Of a stretch of DNA of 32,061 nt, positions 1-9,884 are shown piece after piece. The DNA lies in NCBI GenBank assembly GCA_937927195.1, contig CALBCY010000277.1, forward strand, positions 1-32,061. Reading direction: 5' to 3'. Position 1 is the stretch's first letter; the number at the start of each line of letters is the position of its first letter. The notes under the pieces are model-generated. The model did not search any database and was not told where the DNA came from. It worked only from the letters and a program-made list of their open reading frames with translations. This stretch comes from an uncultured Chitinophagales bacterium. GTDB lineage: Bacteria; Bacteroidota; Bacteroidia; Chitinophagales; UBA2359. Made by a program: the position numbers and the translations under genes.

Positions 1-109
1 GGGGCCGTCTAAAATCTTCAACGGTTTGTAAAAAACTAGTAAGGGAGTAGTTCATTATTTTAGAATTTAACTAATCTAAGATAATTCTATTTTTTAGAAC
101 TTAACAAAC

Positions 110-301
110 CTGGGTCAAGCCCAAGATGACGGATGGATCGTGGTTCGCGGTTCGTGGTGGTTTGTAGCAGGTGGTTCGCGTGACTGGTGTGCCAGCCCAG
201 TGGTGTGCCAGCCCAGTGGAACGCCAGCCCGGTGGTTCGCGTGATCTTGGGTCAAGCCCAAGATGACGGATGGATCGTGGATCGTGGTTCGTGGTGGTTT
301 G
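110..301. repeat. Paired REP-like palindromic direct repeats
   Basis: Two near-identical stretches of about 50 bp lie at about 111-165 and 248-301. Each begins TGGGTCAAGCCCAAGATGACGG and runs into variants of GGATCGTGGTTCGTGGTGGTTTG. The core CTTGGG-TCAAG-CCCAAG (246-262) is a perfect 6-bp stem with a 5-nt loop; the first copy has one mismatch in the stem. A related inverted fragment (CCATCCGTCAT) recurs at 31184-31194. This is the layout of a dispersed REP-type palindrome outside genes. No transposase is present in the window. Confidence 0.6.
185..232. repeat. 16-bp tandem repeat, three copies
   Basis: Units TGGTGTGCCAGCCCAG at 185-200 and 201-216 are identical; a third diverged unit, TGGAACGCCAGCCCGG, lies at 217-232. 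The array sits between the two REP-like copies and is bordered on both sides by GTGGTTCGCGTGA-like sequence, so the whole 110-301 block looks like a nested repeat cluster. Confidence 0.75.
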
Positions 302-491
302 TTTTGATGAACATTATATTTTATGCTTGGGCTATGGTCTTATGACCAAAAGGGCATTGTTTAATTAATTATGCCTCTTAAATTAATCATTTTTGCTTCG
401 TTTTATAAAAGTTCAGCAGGTCCTTTGGTGAAAACACGAAAGGAAAGCCATGATTTGTCTAGCACTCAAGTCATCTCTAAAGCCGTTCATT

Positions 492-1460
492 TTACAAACT
501 GTCCAATGTCAAATTCATCAATCCAAGATGGTAGTCATTTACTTTTTGATGGCTTGGCATCCAGCCCAATAAAAATCGAGTAAAGTCTGTACAGGCAATA
601 GGGTAGAGCCTCCTCCATTCCTTTTCCAATGCCTCCAAGTCAACATTGATTGTTGAAGATTGCAATGCTTTTTTGAATGCTGTAAAATAGAAATTCAACA
701 ACTCTTGTTCATACATTTCACATTCAGAACTTGAAAGACAAGAGCCCAAAAAGTAGGCAACATCTTTCATTCCGCAACCACCGCCAACATATTGAAAATC
801 TACTGCTGCGACACTTTTGCCATCTTCTGAAAAGCAAAAATTAGCGAGTTTAGCATCGCCATGAACAATGGTCTGATACTGGCATTGGTTTAAAACCTTA
901 TCAATCAAATGTGCCTTTGATTTCAATGCTTTGTGTTCGATTTTTTTTAATTCATCTGGTCGAGTTTCCAAATGCCAATAGGTGCCAACTTCCCACAGAC
1001 CTGTCGGTGCTTTCCTTAAGAAGGTTGCATGAAAATTTGCTAGCCATTTCAAGCAAACCTTAACCTCTGAAAACGCTAGTTGATACTTTCTTAATGGGAA
1101 ATTTTTATTTAAATCTTCCAAAATGATCCACTGATCTTTTGTTTCAGAATAGGAACCAAGAAAGCTTGGAACAGTACATTTATCTGTACAAAGTTGAGCC
1201 CATTTTTCGTACCAATGCGTTTCGACTTCGTAAGATTTTACCTTTCTATTGTGACCGAATTGTGAATCCCAACCTCTTGGATGTTCGCTAGATTGATTGA
1301 GCGCTATGAATTTAACCACAACCGTCTCAAAGCTTGAATCCATCAATTGGTAGCGAGAGATTTTACCATAACCACTCCACAATGCTTGAATGACTTCAAG
1401 TTCCAAACAAGCTGAAGACTTGGTCGTTTTTAAAAGGTATTCTCTGAAGTTTGAATTCAT
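492..1460 (-). CDS. Phosphotransferase of the aminoglycoside/choline/ecdysteroid kinase-like fold
   Basis: The protein of about 322 residues has the hallmarks of the APH/EcKinase superfamily: a Brenner motif HGDAKLANF (H200, catalytic D202, N207), then VDFQYVGGG with the metal-binding aspartate in the DFG position about 20 residues later, and a C-terminal helical lobe. The family transfers phosphate from ATP to a hydroxyl of a small molecule. The GMKDVAYFLGSCL stretch after the DFQ is typical of the EcKinase/DUF1679-like branch, and the substrate cannot be read from sequence. The longest frame begins at a TTG at 1469, but an ATG four codons in (1460) is the more likely start. There is no signal peptide, so it is cytoplasmic. 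It stands alone, reading away from the GNAT gene. The family call is firm and the substrate is unknown. Confidence 0.82.
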   Translation of the reverse strand: MNSNFREYLLKTTKSSACLELEVIQALWSGYGKISRYQLMDSSFETVVVKFIALNQSSEHPRGWDSQFGHNRKVKSYEVETHWYEKWAQLCTDKCTVPSFLGSYSETKDQWIILEDLNKNFPLRKYQLAFSEVKVCLKWLANFHATFLRKAPTGLWEVGTYWHLETRPDELKKIEHKALKSKAHLIDKVLNQCQYQTIVHGDAKLANFCFSEDGKSVAAVDFQYVGGGCGMKDVAYFLGSCLSSSECEMYEQELLNFYFTAFKKALQSSTINVDLEALEKEWRRLYPIACTDFTRFLLGWMPSHQKVNDYHLGLMNLTLDSL

Positions 1461-1651
1461 GAGGAGCAATCTGTTTAAAAAATAATAATATTGAACAAAA
1501 GTAACATTAATTCATAAAGTTTTTTTTGTTGAAAATGAAAATCTATCTAGAAACTTTGCCACAGGTTTCTTCAAAGCAAAAAGGAATTATTAGAAGTTTT
1601 TTAAAAAAAATAAGGTCTTATTCAAAGCAGCCCTCAATTTTGCTAGGCTAG

Positions 1652-1680
1652 TTGACTTGCTGATTAAATTGTTATATTTG
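1652..1680 (+). promoter_or_regulatory. Bacteroidota-type promoter for the GNAT gene
   Basis: TTG at 1652-1654, an 18-nt spacer, then TATATTTG at 1673-1680, an exact match to the Bacteroidota -7 consensus TAnnTTTG. Transcription would start about 1686, leaving a leader of roughly 20 nt before the ATG at 1709. Confidence 0.65.
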
Positions 1681-1708
1681 TGGCGTATTTTAACCTAAAA
1701 CGTACAAG

Positions 1709-2737
1709 ATGAAAAATAATTACCGTACAGAAAAAGTAGATCACTTGACTTATACAGAGGAGGATTGGAAGCGCTATTTCGATTTTCAAACCAAGTGTTT
1801 TGCCTTGAATAAAGAGCCAATGTCTTTTGACTCATGGGAAGAGTTAAAGTTGATTGTTTTTAAGTCAGTCAAAGAGCTCGGCGAGTATACTTATATGGTA
1901 TGGAAAAATGGACAAGAGAAAGGCATCTTTAAATTTTCTGTCATATTTAAAGATGATTTAGCGAAACGTTATACCTATTTGAGATATGACATGGATGATA
2001 GATATTTCGAGCCTGATTTATTAGAGAAAATATTTAAGGACTTTATAGACTTTGATGAAGCATCTAAGTATTTGGCTTCACGTTCTAAAAATGGAACGAA
2101 TGATTATGTGGAGGATTTGTACGATGCTAAAATTGGTTCTATTTCTGAGTTATATGAATTTAATGTCAAAGAGGCCAATCTGGAAAAAATTGATGCTTGG
2201 TTCGATGAGGCAGCCGCTAAATTTCCGAATTTAAGGATTGCATTTTATGATGAAATTCCAGATGATTTATTAGATGAATTTGCTGCATTGTTTACACAAT
2301 TGAATAAAGATATGCCTGCAAATTCATTCATCGAAGAGACGAAGGTTACAGCAGCAAGTATTAAATCTAGACAGGAAACATTCAAAGTGAAAGACTATTG
2401 TCTTTATTATTATTTGATCTTTAATGAATCGAATCAGATAATCGCCCAAACTCATGTTTCCCTTAAACGCCATCAAGCACAAAAAATACATCAAAATTTG
2501 ACAGGCGTAATGGAAAGGTATAGAGGACGAGGATTGAGTAAGTGGCTAAAGGCAGCAATGTATAAAAAGTTAGTGGCAGATTTTCCTGGAATGGAAAAAA
2601 TAAAAACAGAGACACACCCAGAGAATCATGCCTCTAGAGAATTAAGTAAACAAATGGGCTATAAAAGGATAAGTATTGCAAAAGAATTTTTGATTGCCAG
2701 AGCTAAAATTGTTGAGCATTTAGATGCCAATGGCTAA
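1709..2737 (+). CDS. GNAT-family N-acetyltransferase, probable tandem-domain type
   Basis: This 342-residue protein carries one clear GNAT acetyl-CoA site in its C-terminal half. A strand ending in TGVMERYRGRG (about residues 265-275) gives the pyrophosphate-binding Q/R-x-x-G-x-G/A motif, followed by helix LSKWLKAAMYKKL, and then ETHPENHASRELSKQMGYKR, the usual N-x-x-S/A-x-x-L-x-x-x-G-Y element near the end. The N-terminal 160 residues have the size of a second, degenerate GNAT fold, as in mycothiol-synthase-like proteins. The acceptor is unknown. A good promoter lies just upstream. Its TAA (2735-2737) directly abuts the stop codon of the convergent UvrA-like gene, so the two transcripts must overlap unless they end inside each other. 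Confidence 0.8.
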   Translation: MKNNYRTEKVDHLTYTEEDWKRYFDFQTKCFALNKEPMSFDSWEELKLIVFKSVKELGEYTYMVWKNGQEKGIFKFSVIFKDDLAKRYTYLRYDMDDRYFEPDLLEKIFKDFIDFDEASKYLASRSKNGTNDYVEDLYDAKIGSISELYEFNVKEANLEKIDAWFDEAAAKFPNLRIAFYDEIPDDLLDEFAALFTQLNKDMPANSFIEETKVTAASIKSRQETFKVKDYCLYYYLIFNESNQIIAQTHVSLKRHQAQKIHQNLTGVMERYRGRGLSKWLKAAMYKKLVADFPGMEKIKTETHPENHASRELSKQMGYKRISIAKEFLIARAKIVEHLDANG

Positions 2738-5700
2738 TTATGGAATTATTAATCCTCCGCTTTCCCCACTACCTGGCCCAAGCGTAATTACTTGATCTGC
2801 AGATTCGATCAAGAAGCTATTGTGTTCAATAAAAAGTAAGGTGTCACCACGATCAACGATCGATTGGAAAACCTTGATTAATTTTAAAATGTCAAAATAA
2901 TGAAGCCCCGTACTTGGTTCGTCGAAAAGGAACAAGCTGCTGCCCGTTCTTTTTTGCAGCATTGATTTTGCAAGTTTCAAGCGTTGAGCTTCTCCACCAG
3001 ACAAGGTGTTTCCTGGTTGGCCTAAAAGTAAATGTCCCAATCCCACTTGATTCAAAATGTCCAAGTTTTTTGCGATGGCCTCAGTATCGAAAAAGTCCAT
3101 TCCTTCTTGAACAGTCAGGCTCAATATTTCACCCATAGAACGCTCTTTAAATTTACATGCCAGAATTTTGTCATTGTAACGCAATCCTTTGCAGGAATCA
3201 CAACTCAGCCAAATATCGCTCATGAAATCCATGCTTGTTTTTAGCTTTCCATGACCAGCACAAGTGGGACACTTTCCATTTTTGCTTTGATAGGAAAAAT
3301 CAGCTTTCTTTAGACCGTTTTCTTTTGCAAATTCAGTTTTAGAGAAAAGGGCTTTTACCTGTTCAATAATTCCAGTATAGGATAGGGGAGTACTCAATCT
3401 GTTTTGTTTTAGCACTTCCTGATCAATAAGTAAAACTTCTTCAAATTGCTCCAATCCAAATGTGGAAGTGCAATTTACTGGCCGACCTTTTGCCCAAGAT
3501 TTATACAATACATCTTTGATTAAACTTGATTTTCCGCTTCCCGATACTCCTTTGACAGCAATGAGCTGCTGGGAATGAAAAGTTGCATCAATGTCCTTCA
3601 AATTATTGGCGCATGCCCTTTTCAAACCAAAGGGATTTCCCTGTTGTCTTTGTTTCTTAACAGTAGTCATTCGTTCGTCTTGAAACATTTTGTGGGTAAT
3701 GGAGTTTTTTACTTTGTCTACATCGCTGACTTTTCCTTGAAAGATCACTTTACCACCCAAGCCACCAGCTCCGGGACCCATTTCAATCAAGTAATCAGCA
3801 CTTTGGATGAATGACAGATCATGCTCAACCACCACTACTGTATTACCATTGTCTACAATCTTTTTCAATGTTTTCGATAAAATGGCAACTTGTTCTGTAT
3901 CCAGTCCGATTGTTGGTTCATCTAAAACATAGGTAACTCCGAAAAGGTGTGTCGACAATTGACCAGCTAGTGTAACACGTTGCTTTTCTCCTCCTGAAAG
4001 GCTGCTCACAGCTCTGTCCAAGTTTAAATAACCCAATCCAAGATCGACAATCGTCTTCAATGGTTCCGTGACCGCTGGTAAAACAACTTTACTTATTGCT
4101 GAAATAATCGGATCCATTTTAGGATCATCATTATGAGCCAAAGGGGCAATCAATTCTAGACAAGAAGCAATGCTCAATTTTGAAAGTTCGTGAATGTTTT
4201 TGCCAAGAAATTTCGTGCTCAGTAATTCCGACTTCAATCGGCTTCCGCCGCAGGTTGAACACAATTCATCATGTAATAACTCTTCCAGAACTTTGATGTT
4301 TTTGTTGTGGCGTTTTCGTTGAAATTCATCATCAATATAATTACAAAGTCCAAGCCATTGTGCCGACAATGATTGTGTTCCAGTTCTTGATTTGGTATTA
4401 AACTCCCAGGTAACATCGAAGGTCTCATCGCCTGTTCCATAAAGAATTCCTTTTTTTATTTCATCATCCAACTGCAGCCATGGACGATGGAGATTCCAAT
4501 TCTTTTGTTTTGCTGCTTCCCTGAGCGTTGCTATAAATTGACCATTGACATCGGCATAATAAGCAATGGCCTTATTCAATGAAATAGCCCCTTCCAAGAT
4601 AGATTTCTCTGGAGAAACAATCAATTCTTCTGGATCACATTTAAGTTTCATACCAAGGCCTTCACATTCTGGGCAAGCACCTAAATGATGATTGAAAGAG
4701 AAGTGTTGCGCCGTATAGGACTTGCCTTCTTGCTGAGCAATCCTCGAATACAACAATCTAAATGCATCATAGACTCCTGACAAAGTCCCGACCGTCGATC
4801 GCTTCGAAGAACTTCCTCCTTTTCTGTTGATTCCAATGGCAGGTCCTAAACCTGAGTAAGAAGTTATCTTTGCCGCACTATTTTGTTTTAAAAAACTTCG
4901 GTTGTAGGTAGACAAAGACTCAGTAAAGCGGGCATTGGATTCAGCAAACAGCGTGTCATATACCAAGGAGGATTTTCCACTTCCCGAAATTCCAGTGACG
5001 ACTGTCAATTGATTTTTCGGAATGCGAACATCAATGTTTTTAAGCCCATGAGTCCTTACACCATTCAATGAAATTTCATTCTTAACAACAGAATCTAGCT
5101 GGTCTTTTTCAGCTTTACTTTTCTGGTCTTTTTTAGGCGCTCTTGGAATGCCTTGGTAAGCAATTTCGCCTCCGTCTTTTCCACTCTTTGGTCCAAGTTC
5201 AATGTGCCAATCGCTCCAATCAATAATCGTTTCATTTTGTTCGATGCAAACAATTGTATTCCCTTTCTGTCGAATGCTCTCGAACAATTGGAGCAGCGTG
5301 TGAATGTCATCTTGGTGCAGTCCAATACTCGGTTCAATGATGACATACAAGGTTGCCCCATTGTCTTTTTTCTGCAGCTGATTGGCAATTTTGATGCGCT
5401 GTGCTTCTCCTCCGGAAAGTGTTGTCGAGGATTGTCCGAGTTTTAAATAACCGAGTCCAATGTCTTGTAATATTTGAAGTCCTGATAATACTTTTCTTTG
5501 ATCTTTAAAAAATATCAAGGCATCATTGATGGATAATTTGTAAACATCCGCGATGGACAGTCCATTGTATTTTATCAAAAGGGTTGCTTCATTAAATCGA
5601 TCCCCTTTGCAGGTGCCACACAACAAGTCCACATTGCCTAAAAAGTGCATGCCGATTTGTGTTTTACCAGCACCTTGACAGGTTTCGCATCGTCCCCCTT

Positions 5701-7573
5701 TGTTGTTGAATGAAAATCTAGATTTGGTAAATTTTTGAGATTTTGATTCTGGCAAGCTGGCAAAAATATCTCTGATGTGATCGGACAATCCTAAATAAGT
5801 CGCAGGATTGCTTCGTGGAGTTTTTCCTATCGGAGAATGATCTATAAAAATCAACTTGTTGAGGGAATCAATGTTTTCATGGCTCATCACTTTGGCAGGT
5901 TCGTCCACCTTGATGCCCAATTGCTGCTTCACTGTTTTGATTAGAGCCCCCTTGACTAAGCTAGATTTTCCGACACCTGATTTGCCACTGACAACATTGA
6001 GTTTACCAAGCTGAAATTCAACATCAACGTTTTTTAGATTTCTTTCATGGCAACCATTTAGTATTAAGGCTGTTGGCTTTTGGTCTTTAGCCCTTGGCTC
6101 TGGATAAGATATAGCCCTTTGCTTTTGGTCCATCACCTTTTGCTTTGCGGATGAACTTTTAATCGCTCGGTAAGTTGGACTGGTTTTTTGCAAATCGTCC
6201 TTTTGTGAAAACTCCGAAAATTGACCGTTAAAGATGACTTGCCCTCCTTGCAGTCCAGCTGCTGGTCCAATCTCTATTAGGTGATCGGCACTGGTGATGG
6301 TATCAAGATCATGCTCAACAACAATAACTGTGTTGCCTTTTTTTACAAGTTGTTTAAAATGATGAATCAATCTTTCGTTCTCTTCGCGATGTAAGCCGAT
6401 GGAAGGTTCATCAAAAATATAAAGCACATCGCTTAATGGAACCTGAATTTGATTGGCTATTCGAATGCGTTGAATCTCACTTGCACGAAGTGATTTTGAG
6501 GAACGATCCAAGGTCAAATGACCCAATCCCAAATCTTCCAATAGATCAACTTGTGCTTCTATTTTTCGGATGATTTCATTCGCAACAACTTCCCGATTGC
6601 TTTCCCAACTATTCGATTGAATCCATGCTTTAAGTTCATTCAATTCGAAGCTCACTATTTCCGCTATTGATTTTCCTTGGACTTTAACGCTCAAAGCATT
6701 ATTGTTCAATCGAGTTCCCATGCAATTCTGGCAAGTTACAGCATGCACGTATCTGAGTATATTGGCATTTCGATCTCTTCTAAGAATGTCGGACATAATG
6801 GGAATCATTCCTTTGTAGTATCCCTCTTCTCTGGGCTTTGCCTTAATCCCAGTCCACTTCAAACGAGATTCAAGACTGTGTTTCCCAAAGGGGACTTTGA
6901 TCTTATCACTTCCATGCAAAATGACCTCGCGCTGTTGGTCTGTTAATTCATTCCAAGGAATGTCAACATTGAATCCCTCCGCTTCGCAAACTTGATTCAG
7001 GACGTCAATGGTTACTTGAGAGTACATGATGTAACCATTTGGTAATGTGGGGGCTAATGCACCTTCTCGAATCGACTTGTCTGGAAAAACGATTAGTCGC
7101 TCAAGGTCTATTTTTTCCTGTTTCCCTATTCCATTACAAATCTTGCATTTGCCAATTTCTGAATTGAAAGAAAAGAGTGCACGAGAAAGCTCAATGTTTT
7201 TATCAGTCTTTCCTGTCCTAGCATACAACAAGCGCAACAAATCATAGATGTCTGACAGGGTTCCAACCGTGGAACGCGCATGCATTCCTGTTGTACGCTG
7301 TCCAATTGCAATTACTGGTGAAAGTCCTTCTATTTTATCAACATCTGGACGATTCAATTTACCCATAAATTGTCGGGCAAAAGAGGGAAGTGTCTCAAAA
7401 TATCTGCGTTGCCCTTCTTTGGCAATGTTCTCAAATACAAGGCTAGATTTTCCCGAACCCGATATCCCAGTCACTACTATAAATTTGTTGTGTGGAATGC
7501 GCAATGAAATGTTCTTCAGGTTGTTTGTTCTCGCTCCCTGAATAACTATCTCCGGATTTGTCTTTGAGCTCAT
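2738..7573 (-). CDS. Double-length UvrA2-like ABC ATPase (four nucleotide-binding domains)
   Basis: At 1611 residues this is two UvrA-like units fused head to tail, where ordinary UvrA has about 950 residues. Walker A motifs lie near residues 36 (GISGSGKSS), 530 (GKSGVGKSS), 860 (GISGSGKSS) and 1341 (GVSGSGKSS). Signatures lie near 362 (degenerate, LRASE), 719, 1191 and 1526 (all LSGGE). Walker B boxes lie near 387, 745, 1216 and 1548. CxxC pairs of UvrA zinc modules occur in every unit (for example CKIC, CETC, CPEC, CPTC). In both halves the segment between the first Walker region and the FSFN...C-x-x-C stretch is too short for the UvrB-binding domain, which matches class II UvrA (UvrA2), linked in other bacteria to tolerance of DNA-damaging compounds rather than core repair. 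Double-length UvrA is known from Chlamydiae. In the second NBD the Walker B reads VIIEP (I746 in place of Asp). ATG at 7571-7573; a 9-bp triplicate lies just upstream. Confidence 0.88.
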   Translation of the reverse strand: MSSKTNPEIVIQGARTNNLKNISLRIPHNKFIVVTGISGSGKSSLVFENIAKEGQRRYFETLPSFARQFMGKLNRPDVDKIEGLSPVIAIGQRTTGMHARSTVGTLSDIYDLLRLLYARTGKTDKNIELSRALFSFNSEIGKCKICNGIGKQEKIDLERLIVFPDKSIREGALAPTLPNGYIMYSQVTIDVLNQVCEAEGFNVDIPWNELTDQQREVILHGSDKIKVPFGKHSLESRLKWTGIKAKPREEGYYKGMIPIMSDILRRDRNANILRYVHAVTCQNCMGTRLNNNALSVKVQGKSIAEIVSFELNELKAWIQSNSWESNREVVANEIIRKIEAQVDLLEDLGLGHLTLDRSSKSLRASEIQRIRIANQIQVPLSDVLYIFDEPSIGLHREENERLIHHFKQLVKKGNTVIVVEHDLDTITSADHLIEIGPAAGLQGGQVIFNGQFSEFSQKDDLQKTSPTYRAIKSSSAKQKVMDQKQRAISYPEPRAKDQKPTALILNGCHERNLKNVDVEFQLGKLNVVSGKSGVGKSSLVKGALIKTVKQQLGIKVDEPAKVMSHENIDSLNKLIFIDHSPIGKTPRSNPATYLGLSDHIRDIFASLPESKSQKFTKSRFSFNNKGGRCETCQGAGKTQIGMHFLGNVDLLCGTCKGDRFNEATLLIKYNGLSIADVYKLSINDALIFFKDQRKVLSGLQILQDIGLGYLKLGQSSTTLSGGEAQRIKIANQLQKKDNGATLYVIIEPSIGLHQDDIHTLLQLFESIRQKGNTIVCIEQNETIIDWSDWHIELGPKSGKDGGEIAYQGIPRAPKKDQKSKAEKDQLDSVVKNEISLNGVRTHGLKNIDVRIPKNQLTVVTGISGSGKSSLVYDTLFAESNARFTESLSTYNRSFLKQNSAAKITSYSGLGPAIGINRKGGSSSKRSTVGTLSGVYDAFRLLYSRIAQQEGKSYTAQHFSFNHHLGACPECEGLGMKLKCDPEELIVSPEKSILEGAISLNKAIAYYADVNGQFIATLREAAKQKNWNLHRPWLQLDDEIKKGILYGTGDETFDVTWEFNTKSRTGTQSLSAQWLGLCNYIDDEFQRKRHNKNIKVLEELLHDELCSTCGGSRLKSELLSTKFLGKNIHELSKLSIASCLELIAPLAHNDDPKMDPIISAISKVVLPAVTEPLKTIVDLGLGYLNLDRAVSSLSGGEKQRVTLAGQLSTHLFGVTYVLDEPTIGLDTEQVAILSKTLKKIVDNGNTVVVVEHDLSFIQSADYLIEMGPGAGGLGGKVIFQGKVSDVDKVKNSITHKMFQDERMTTVKKQRQQGNPFGLKRACANNLKDIDATFHSQQLIAVKGVSGSGKSSLIKDVLYKSWAKGRPVNCTSTFGLEQFEEVLLIDQEVLKQNRLSTPLSYTGIIEQVKALFSKTEFAKENGLKKADFSYQSKNGKCPTCAGHGKLKTSMDFMSDIWLSCDSCKGLRYNDKILACKFKERSMGEILSLTVQEGMDFFDTEAIAKNLDILNQVGLGHLLLGQPGNTLSGGEAQRLKLAKSMLQKRTGSSLFLFDEPSTGLHYFDILKLIKVFQSIVDRGDTLLFIEHNSFLIESADQVITLGPGSGESGGLIIP

Positions 7574-7576
7574 TTG

Positions 7577-7603
7577 GTGAAATTAGTGAAATAAGTGAAA
7601 TAA
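7577..7603. repeat. 9-bp tandem triplicate in the leader of the UvrA2-like gene
   Basis: Three units, GTGAAATTA, GTGAAATAA and GTGAAATAA, lie 4-30 bases before the minus-strand ATG, where a ribosome-binding site and leader would be. On the gene's own strand the units read TTATTTCAC. No purine-rich Shine-Dalgarno sequence is visible on that strand. Confidence 0.7.
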
Positions 7604-7876
7604 GTTTTGAGCATTTAATTAATTCCATAACAATCACGCACCATCTGTCCAATTCGCAGCAAGCTCCAGCTTGCCCAGCGATTATCCCCCAGTCCGCTGG
7701 CTTACACAATTTTTAGACCAGTTCGTGGCAAGCTACAGCCTGCGCTGTGATAAATGTCCGGAATTTCACTTAATCCAGAGGCGTGGATTTTATAATTAAT
7801 TGAATATCAATTTTTTGAAAATCGAACTCAGGTTTCTAAGTTCTAATCCAACAAAACGTCTTGTAAGGCTATTAAA
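7604..7876. other. Divergent intergenic region with a perfect hairpin
   Basis: This lies between the divergent UvrA2-like and PLP-enzyme genes. GCAAGCT-CC-AGCTTGC at 7659-7674 is a perfect inverted repeat, and a weaker relative (GGCAAGCTACAGCCTGCG) follows at about 7724-7741. There is no T tract, so these look like fragments of a dispersed palindrome and not a terminator. I see no small gene. Confidence 0.5.
7814..7844 (+). promoter_or_regulatory. Possible promoter of the PLP-enzyme gene
   Basis: TTTG at 7814-7817, a 19-nt spacer, then TAAGTTCT at 7837-7844, a partial match to TAnnTTTG at the correct Bacteroidota spacing. The imperfect -7 box keeps confidence low. Confidence 0.35.
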
Positions 7877-7921
7877 ATGAATCTAATTAGTGTAAATTCG
7901 CAGCCTATAAAGGAGAAAATT

Positions 7922-9766
7922 ATGGAAGGCAATAAAATGCTAAATTATATAAAAGACGTATTAGAAAATATACCAACAGATTGGTTGCGACTGACAACTC
8001 ATCGACTGGATATTTATGAGGAAGAATTGGCCAAAGTTCAATTTTTGGAACAGTTTGAAATCTTGTATGAAAACAACAAGTCTGAATCATTGGTTCTCAA
8101 TGATTTACCTACTGCTTTCGATTATATTCGATTGGGTCATCCATTGTCTTGTATATTAGAATGGGTCATTGCCAAATTGAATGATTTAAAATCTGAAAAT
8201 GTAATAAGTTTTTCTTCTAAGACCATTGCTGTTTTGGCAATTCTTAGAAAAAATTTACTGGAAAATAAGAGTAGTGAAATATATTATACCGGCGAATTAC
8301 CAGCCTTTTTTGATCTTGAAATTTTAAACCAGATCTATGCATATAAATTTGATGCAAAGAAAGTCGACAAAGTAGAAGACATTCCACAATCTAACAATAC
8401 CACCATTTTTATTTCACAGCCAAGAGAAATTGGCACCATTGATCTATCTTCGAATGTTGACTTTTTTATCAACATACATGAACAGCTAGGAAGCATTGTT
8501 GTAGTCAATGGGGAACAAAACGAAAGTTATGTCTCAGAAATTCAACATGTGCGAAGGAGAGAGACAATAGCAATGACTCCAGCAGATTGTCTTGCTGCCT
8601 TAAAGATGCTGCTTGAACAATCCTCTGCTGATAATGGGAATGGCAATGCGGAGACCAATAAAACATTTGTCTTAGATTCAATGAATGACATTGCAGGAAC
8701 CAATACCAAGGTCCTAATTGGGTCAAGTGGATTGTCCATCCAATATGCGATTTCAATGGGGCTGATTCACGATGCGCTTGAAAAATACAAAGGAAAGGCC
8801 ATCAAAATTATTGTTCCACCAAATTGTTATGGTGGAACAAACGATCAAGCCAGAAGAGTTGCTGCTTGCATCGATAATGTTGAAGTGATGGATTTACCTG
8901 TGGATGGTGACAACGATATGGTTCAAAGCCTTGACATCGTTTTAGATAAAATTGCAAATAAAGATGCAATCCCTTACATCATTGCTGAAATTCCAACCAA
9001 CCCTAGAGTTGAAGTTCCTGATCTTATCCAATTAAAAGCAGTTCTGAGTAAAGAGCGCAAAACTGGAAATGGTGAAATGGCGATCGATCCAGTTTTTATT
9101 TTGGATCAAACCTTTTGTCCCAATGTACAATTTTTAGAAGACGATGGCATCCTCTCCACCGTGAGAACCATTTCATACATAAGTGGATCGAAATTTCCAA
9201 GCGGCGGACTGTGCAATGCTGGATTCTGTTTGGCAAATAAAAAAGCTGAAGCATTGATTGAAAAAATAGAAATGCATCTACGAATTTGCGATAACGAAGC
9301 TACAAACCTGCAATTGGAAGTATTGGCGCAGCAATTACCTTCAATGAATCAAAGAATTCAGGATGCTTATCAAAATACACGAGCATTTGTAAACCTCATC
9401 AAGCAAACTTTGCCAACAGCGAAAATCAATTTTGTTTCAGAAGAATTGGCAGAAAAAGGATTCACGCCATCTGTGTTCTCACTGGATCTTCCAAGCAAAG
9501 GCAATACAGCCGAAGAAAAGGAGTCTTATCGAAGAATGTTGAATTACAAATTAATCAATTTAATGATCAAAGAAATCCCCAACGAAAGTAAAAATTGTGT
9601 GAGCTATGGTCAGTTAAAAGGATGCTATTGGACCATACCGGCAACCTCTACGCAAGGGACGACCCGAGAAGGAGACAAAGATTACATTGTTCGAGTAGCA
9701 CTTTCCCCAATGATGGATATTGAATTGCATAAAAAAGTGTTTTCAGATTTTGTTGAAGACATTTAA
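7922..9766 (+). CDS. PLP-dependent Cys/Met-metabolism-type enzyme with a long N-terminal extension
   Basis: The C-terminal about 380 residues follow the cystathionine gamma-synthase/beta-lyase fold: a cofactor-phosphate loop region around IGSSGLSIQYAI, AEIPTNPRVEVPD in place of the family's ESPTNP, VFILDQTFCPN with the pyridine-N aspartate, and SGSKFPSGG carrying the Schiff-base lysine (K424 counting from 7922). The usual family length is about 400 residues; this one is 614, with an N-terminal 210-230 residues I do not recognise. The reaction is probably C-S bond chemistry on a sulfur amino acid or a related lyase, but the unusual lysine loop forbids a named product. Frames open at ATG 7877 (629 residues) and at ATG 7922; the latter has AGGAG at 7911-7915, six bases upstream, rare in this phylum and the basis for the chosen start. 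The gene stands alone. Confidence 0.8.
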   Translation: MEGNKMLNYIKDVLENIPTDWLRLTTHRLDIYEEELAKVQFLEQFEILYENNKSESLVLNDLPTAFDYIRLGHPLSCILEWVIAKLNDLKSENVISFSSKTIAVLAILRKNLLENKSSEIYYTGELPAFFDLEILNQIYAYKFDAKKVDKVEDIPQSNNTTIFISQPREIGTIDLSSNVDFFINIHEQLGSIVVVNGEQNESYVSEIQHVRRRETIAMTPADCLAALKMLLEQSSADNGNGNAETNKTFVLDSMNDIAGTNTKVLIGSSGLSIQYAISMGLIHDALEKYKGKAIKIIVPPNCYGGTNDQARRVAACIDNVEVMDLPVDGDNDMVQSLDIVLDKIANKDAIPYIIAEIPTNPRVEVPDLIQLKAVLSKERKTGNGEMAIDPVFILDQTFCPNVQFLEDDGILSTVRTISYISGSKFPSGGLCNAGFCLANKKAEALIEKIEMHLRICDNEATNLQLEVLAQQLPSMNQRIQDAYQNTRAFVNLIKQTLPTAKINFVSEELAEKGFTPSVFSLDLPSKGNTAEEKESYRRMLNYKLINLMIKEIPNESKNCVSYGQLKGCYWTIPATSTQGTTREGDKDYIVRVALSPMMDIELHKKVFSDFVEDI

Positions 9767-9884
9767 ATAGGGATTCAAAATTTCTTTATAAAACTTAGAT
9801 TAATTTAGACCATTCATTTCACAATGATTGCAGCATAAAATGATTGAGGAATATTGATTTATAAAAGTTCGTCTTAATGGCCTT

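Larger units (their letters stand above)
1..491. other. Left-edge gene-free region with REP-like repeats
   Basis: No convincing gene lies left of the kinase-like CDS. The first about 30 bases could be the 3' end of a gene outside the window, since one frame is open up to a TAA at 29-31, but this is too short to name. An AT-rich inverted repeat (TAGAATT 61-67, AATTCTA 83-89) is followed by a run of T and could be a weak terminator for such a gene. The rest is filled by G-rich repeats listed separately. An open frame at 371-583 is mostly antisense to the kinase-like gene and has no family signature. Confidence 0.5.

Noticed and set aside
371-583. Plus-strand 70-residue frame
   Set aside because: Mostly antisense to the 3' end of the kinase-like gene, with no promoter and no recognised family.
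2738-7573. Canonical DNA-repair uvrA
   Set aside because: Double length, no UvrB-binding domain in either half and degenerate motifs point to a UvrA2-like paralogue.
7659-7674. Terminator hairpin between the UvrA2-like and PLP genes
   Set aside because: The genes are divergent, so neither ends here, and there is no T tract on either strand.
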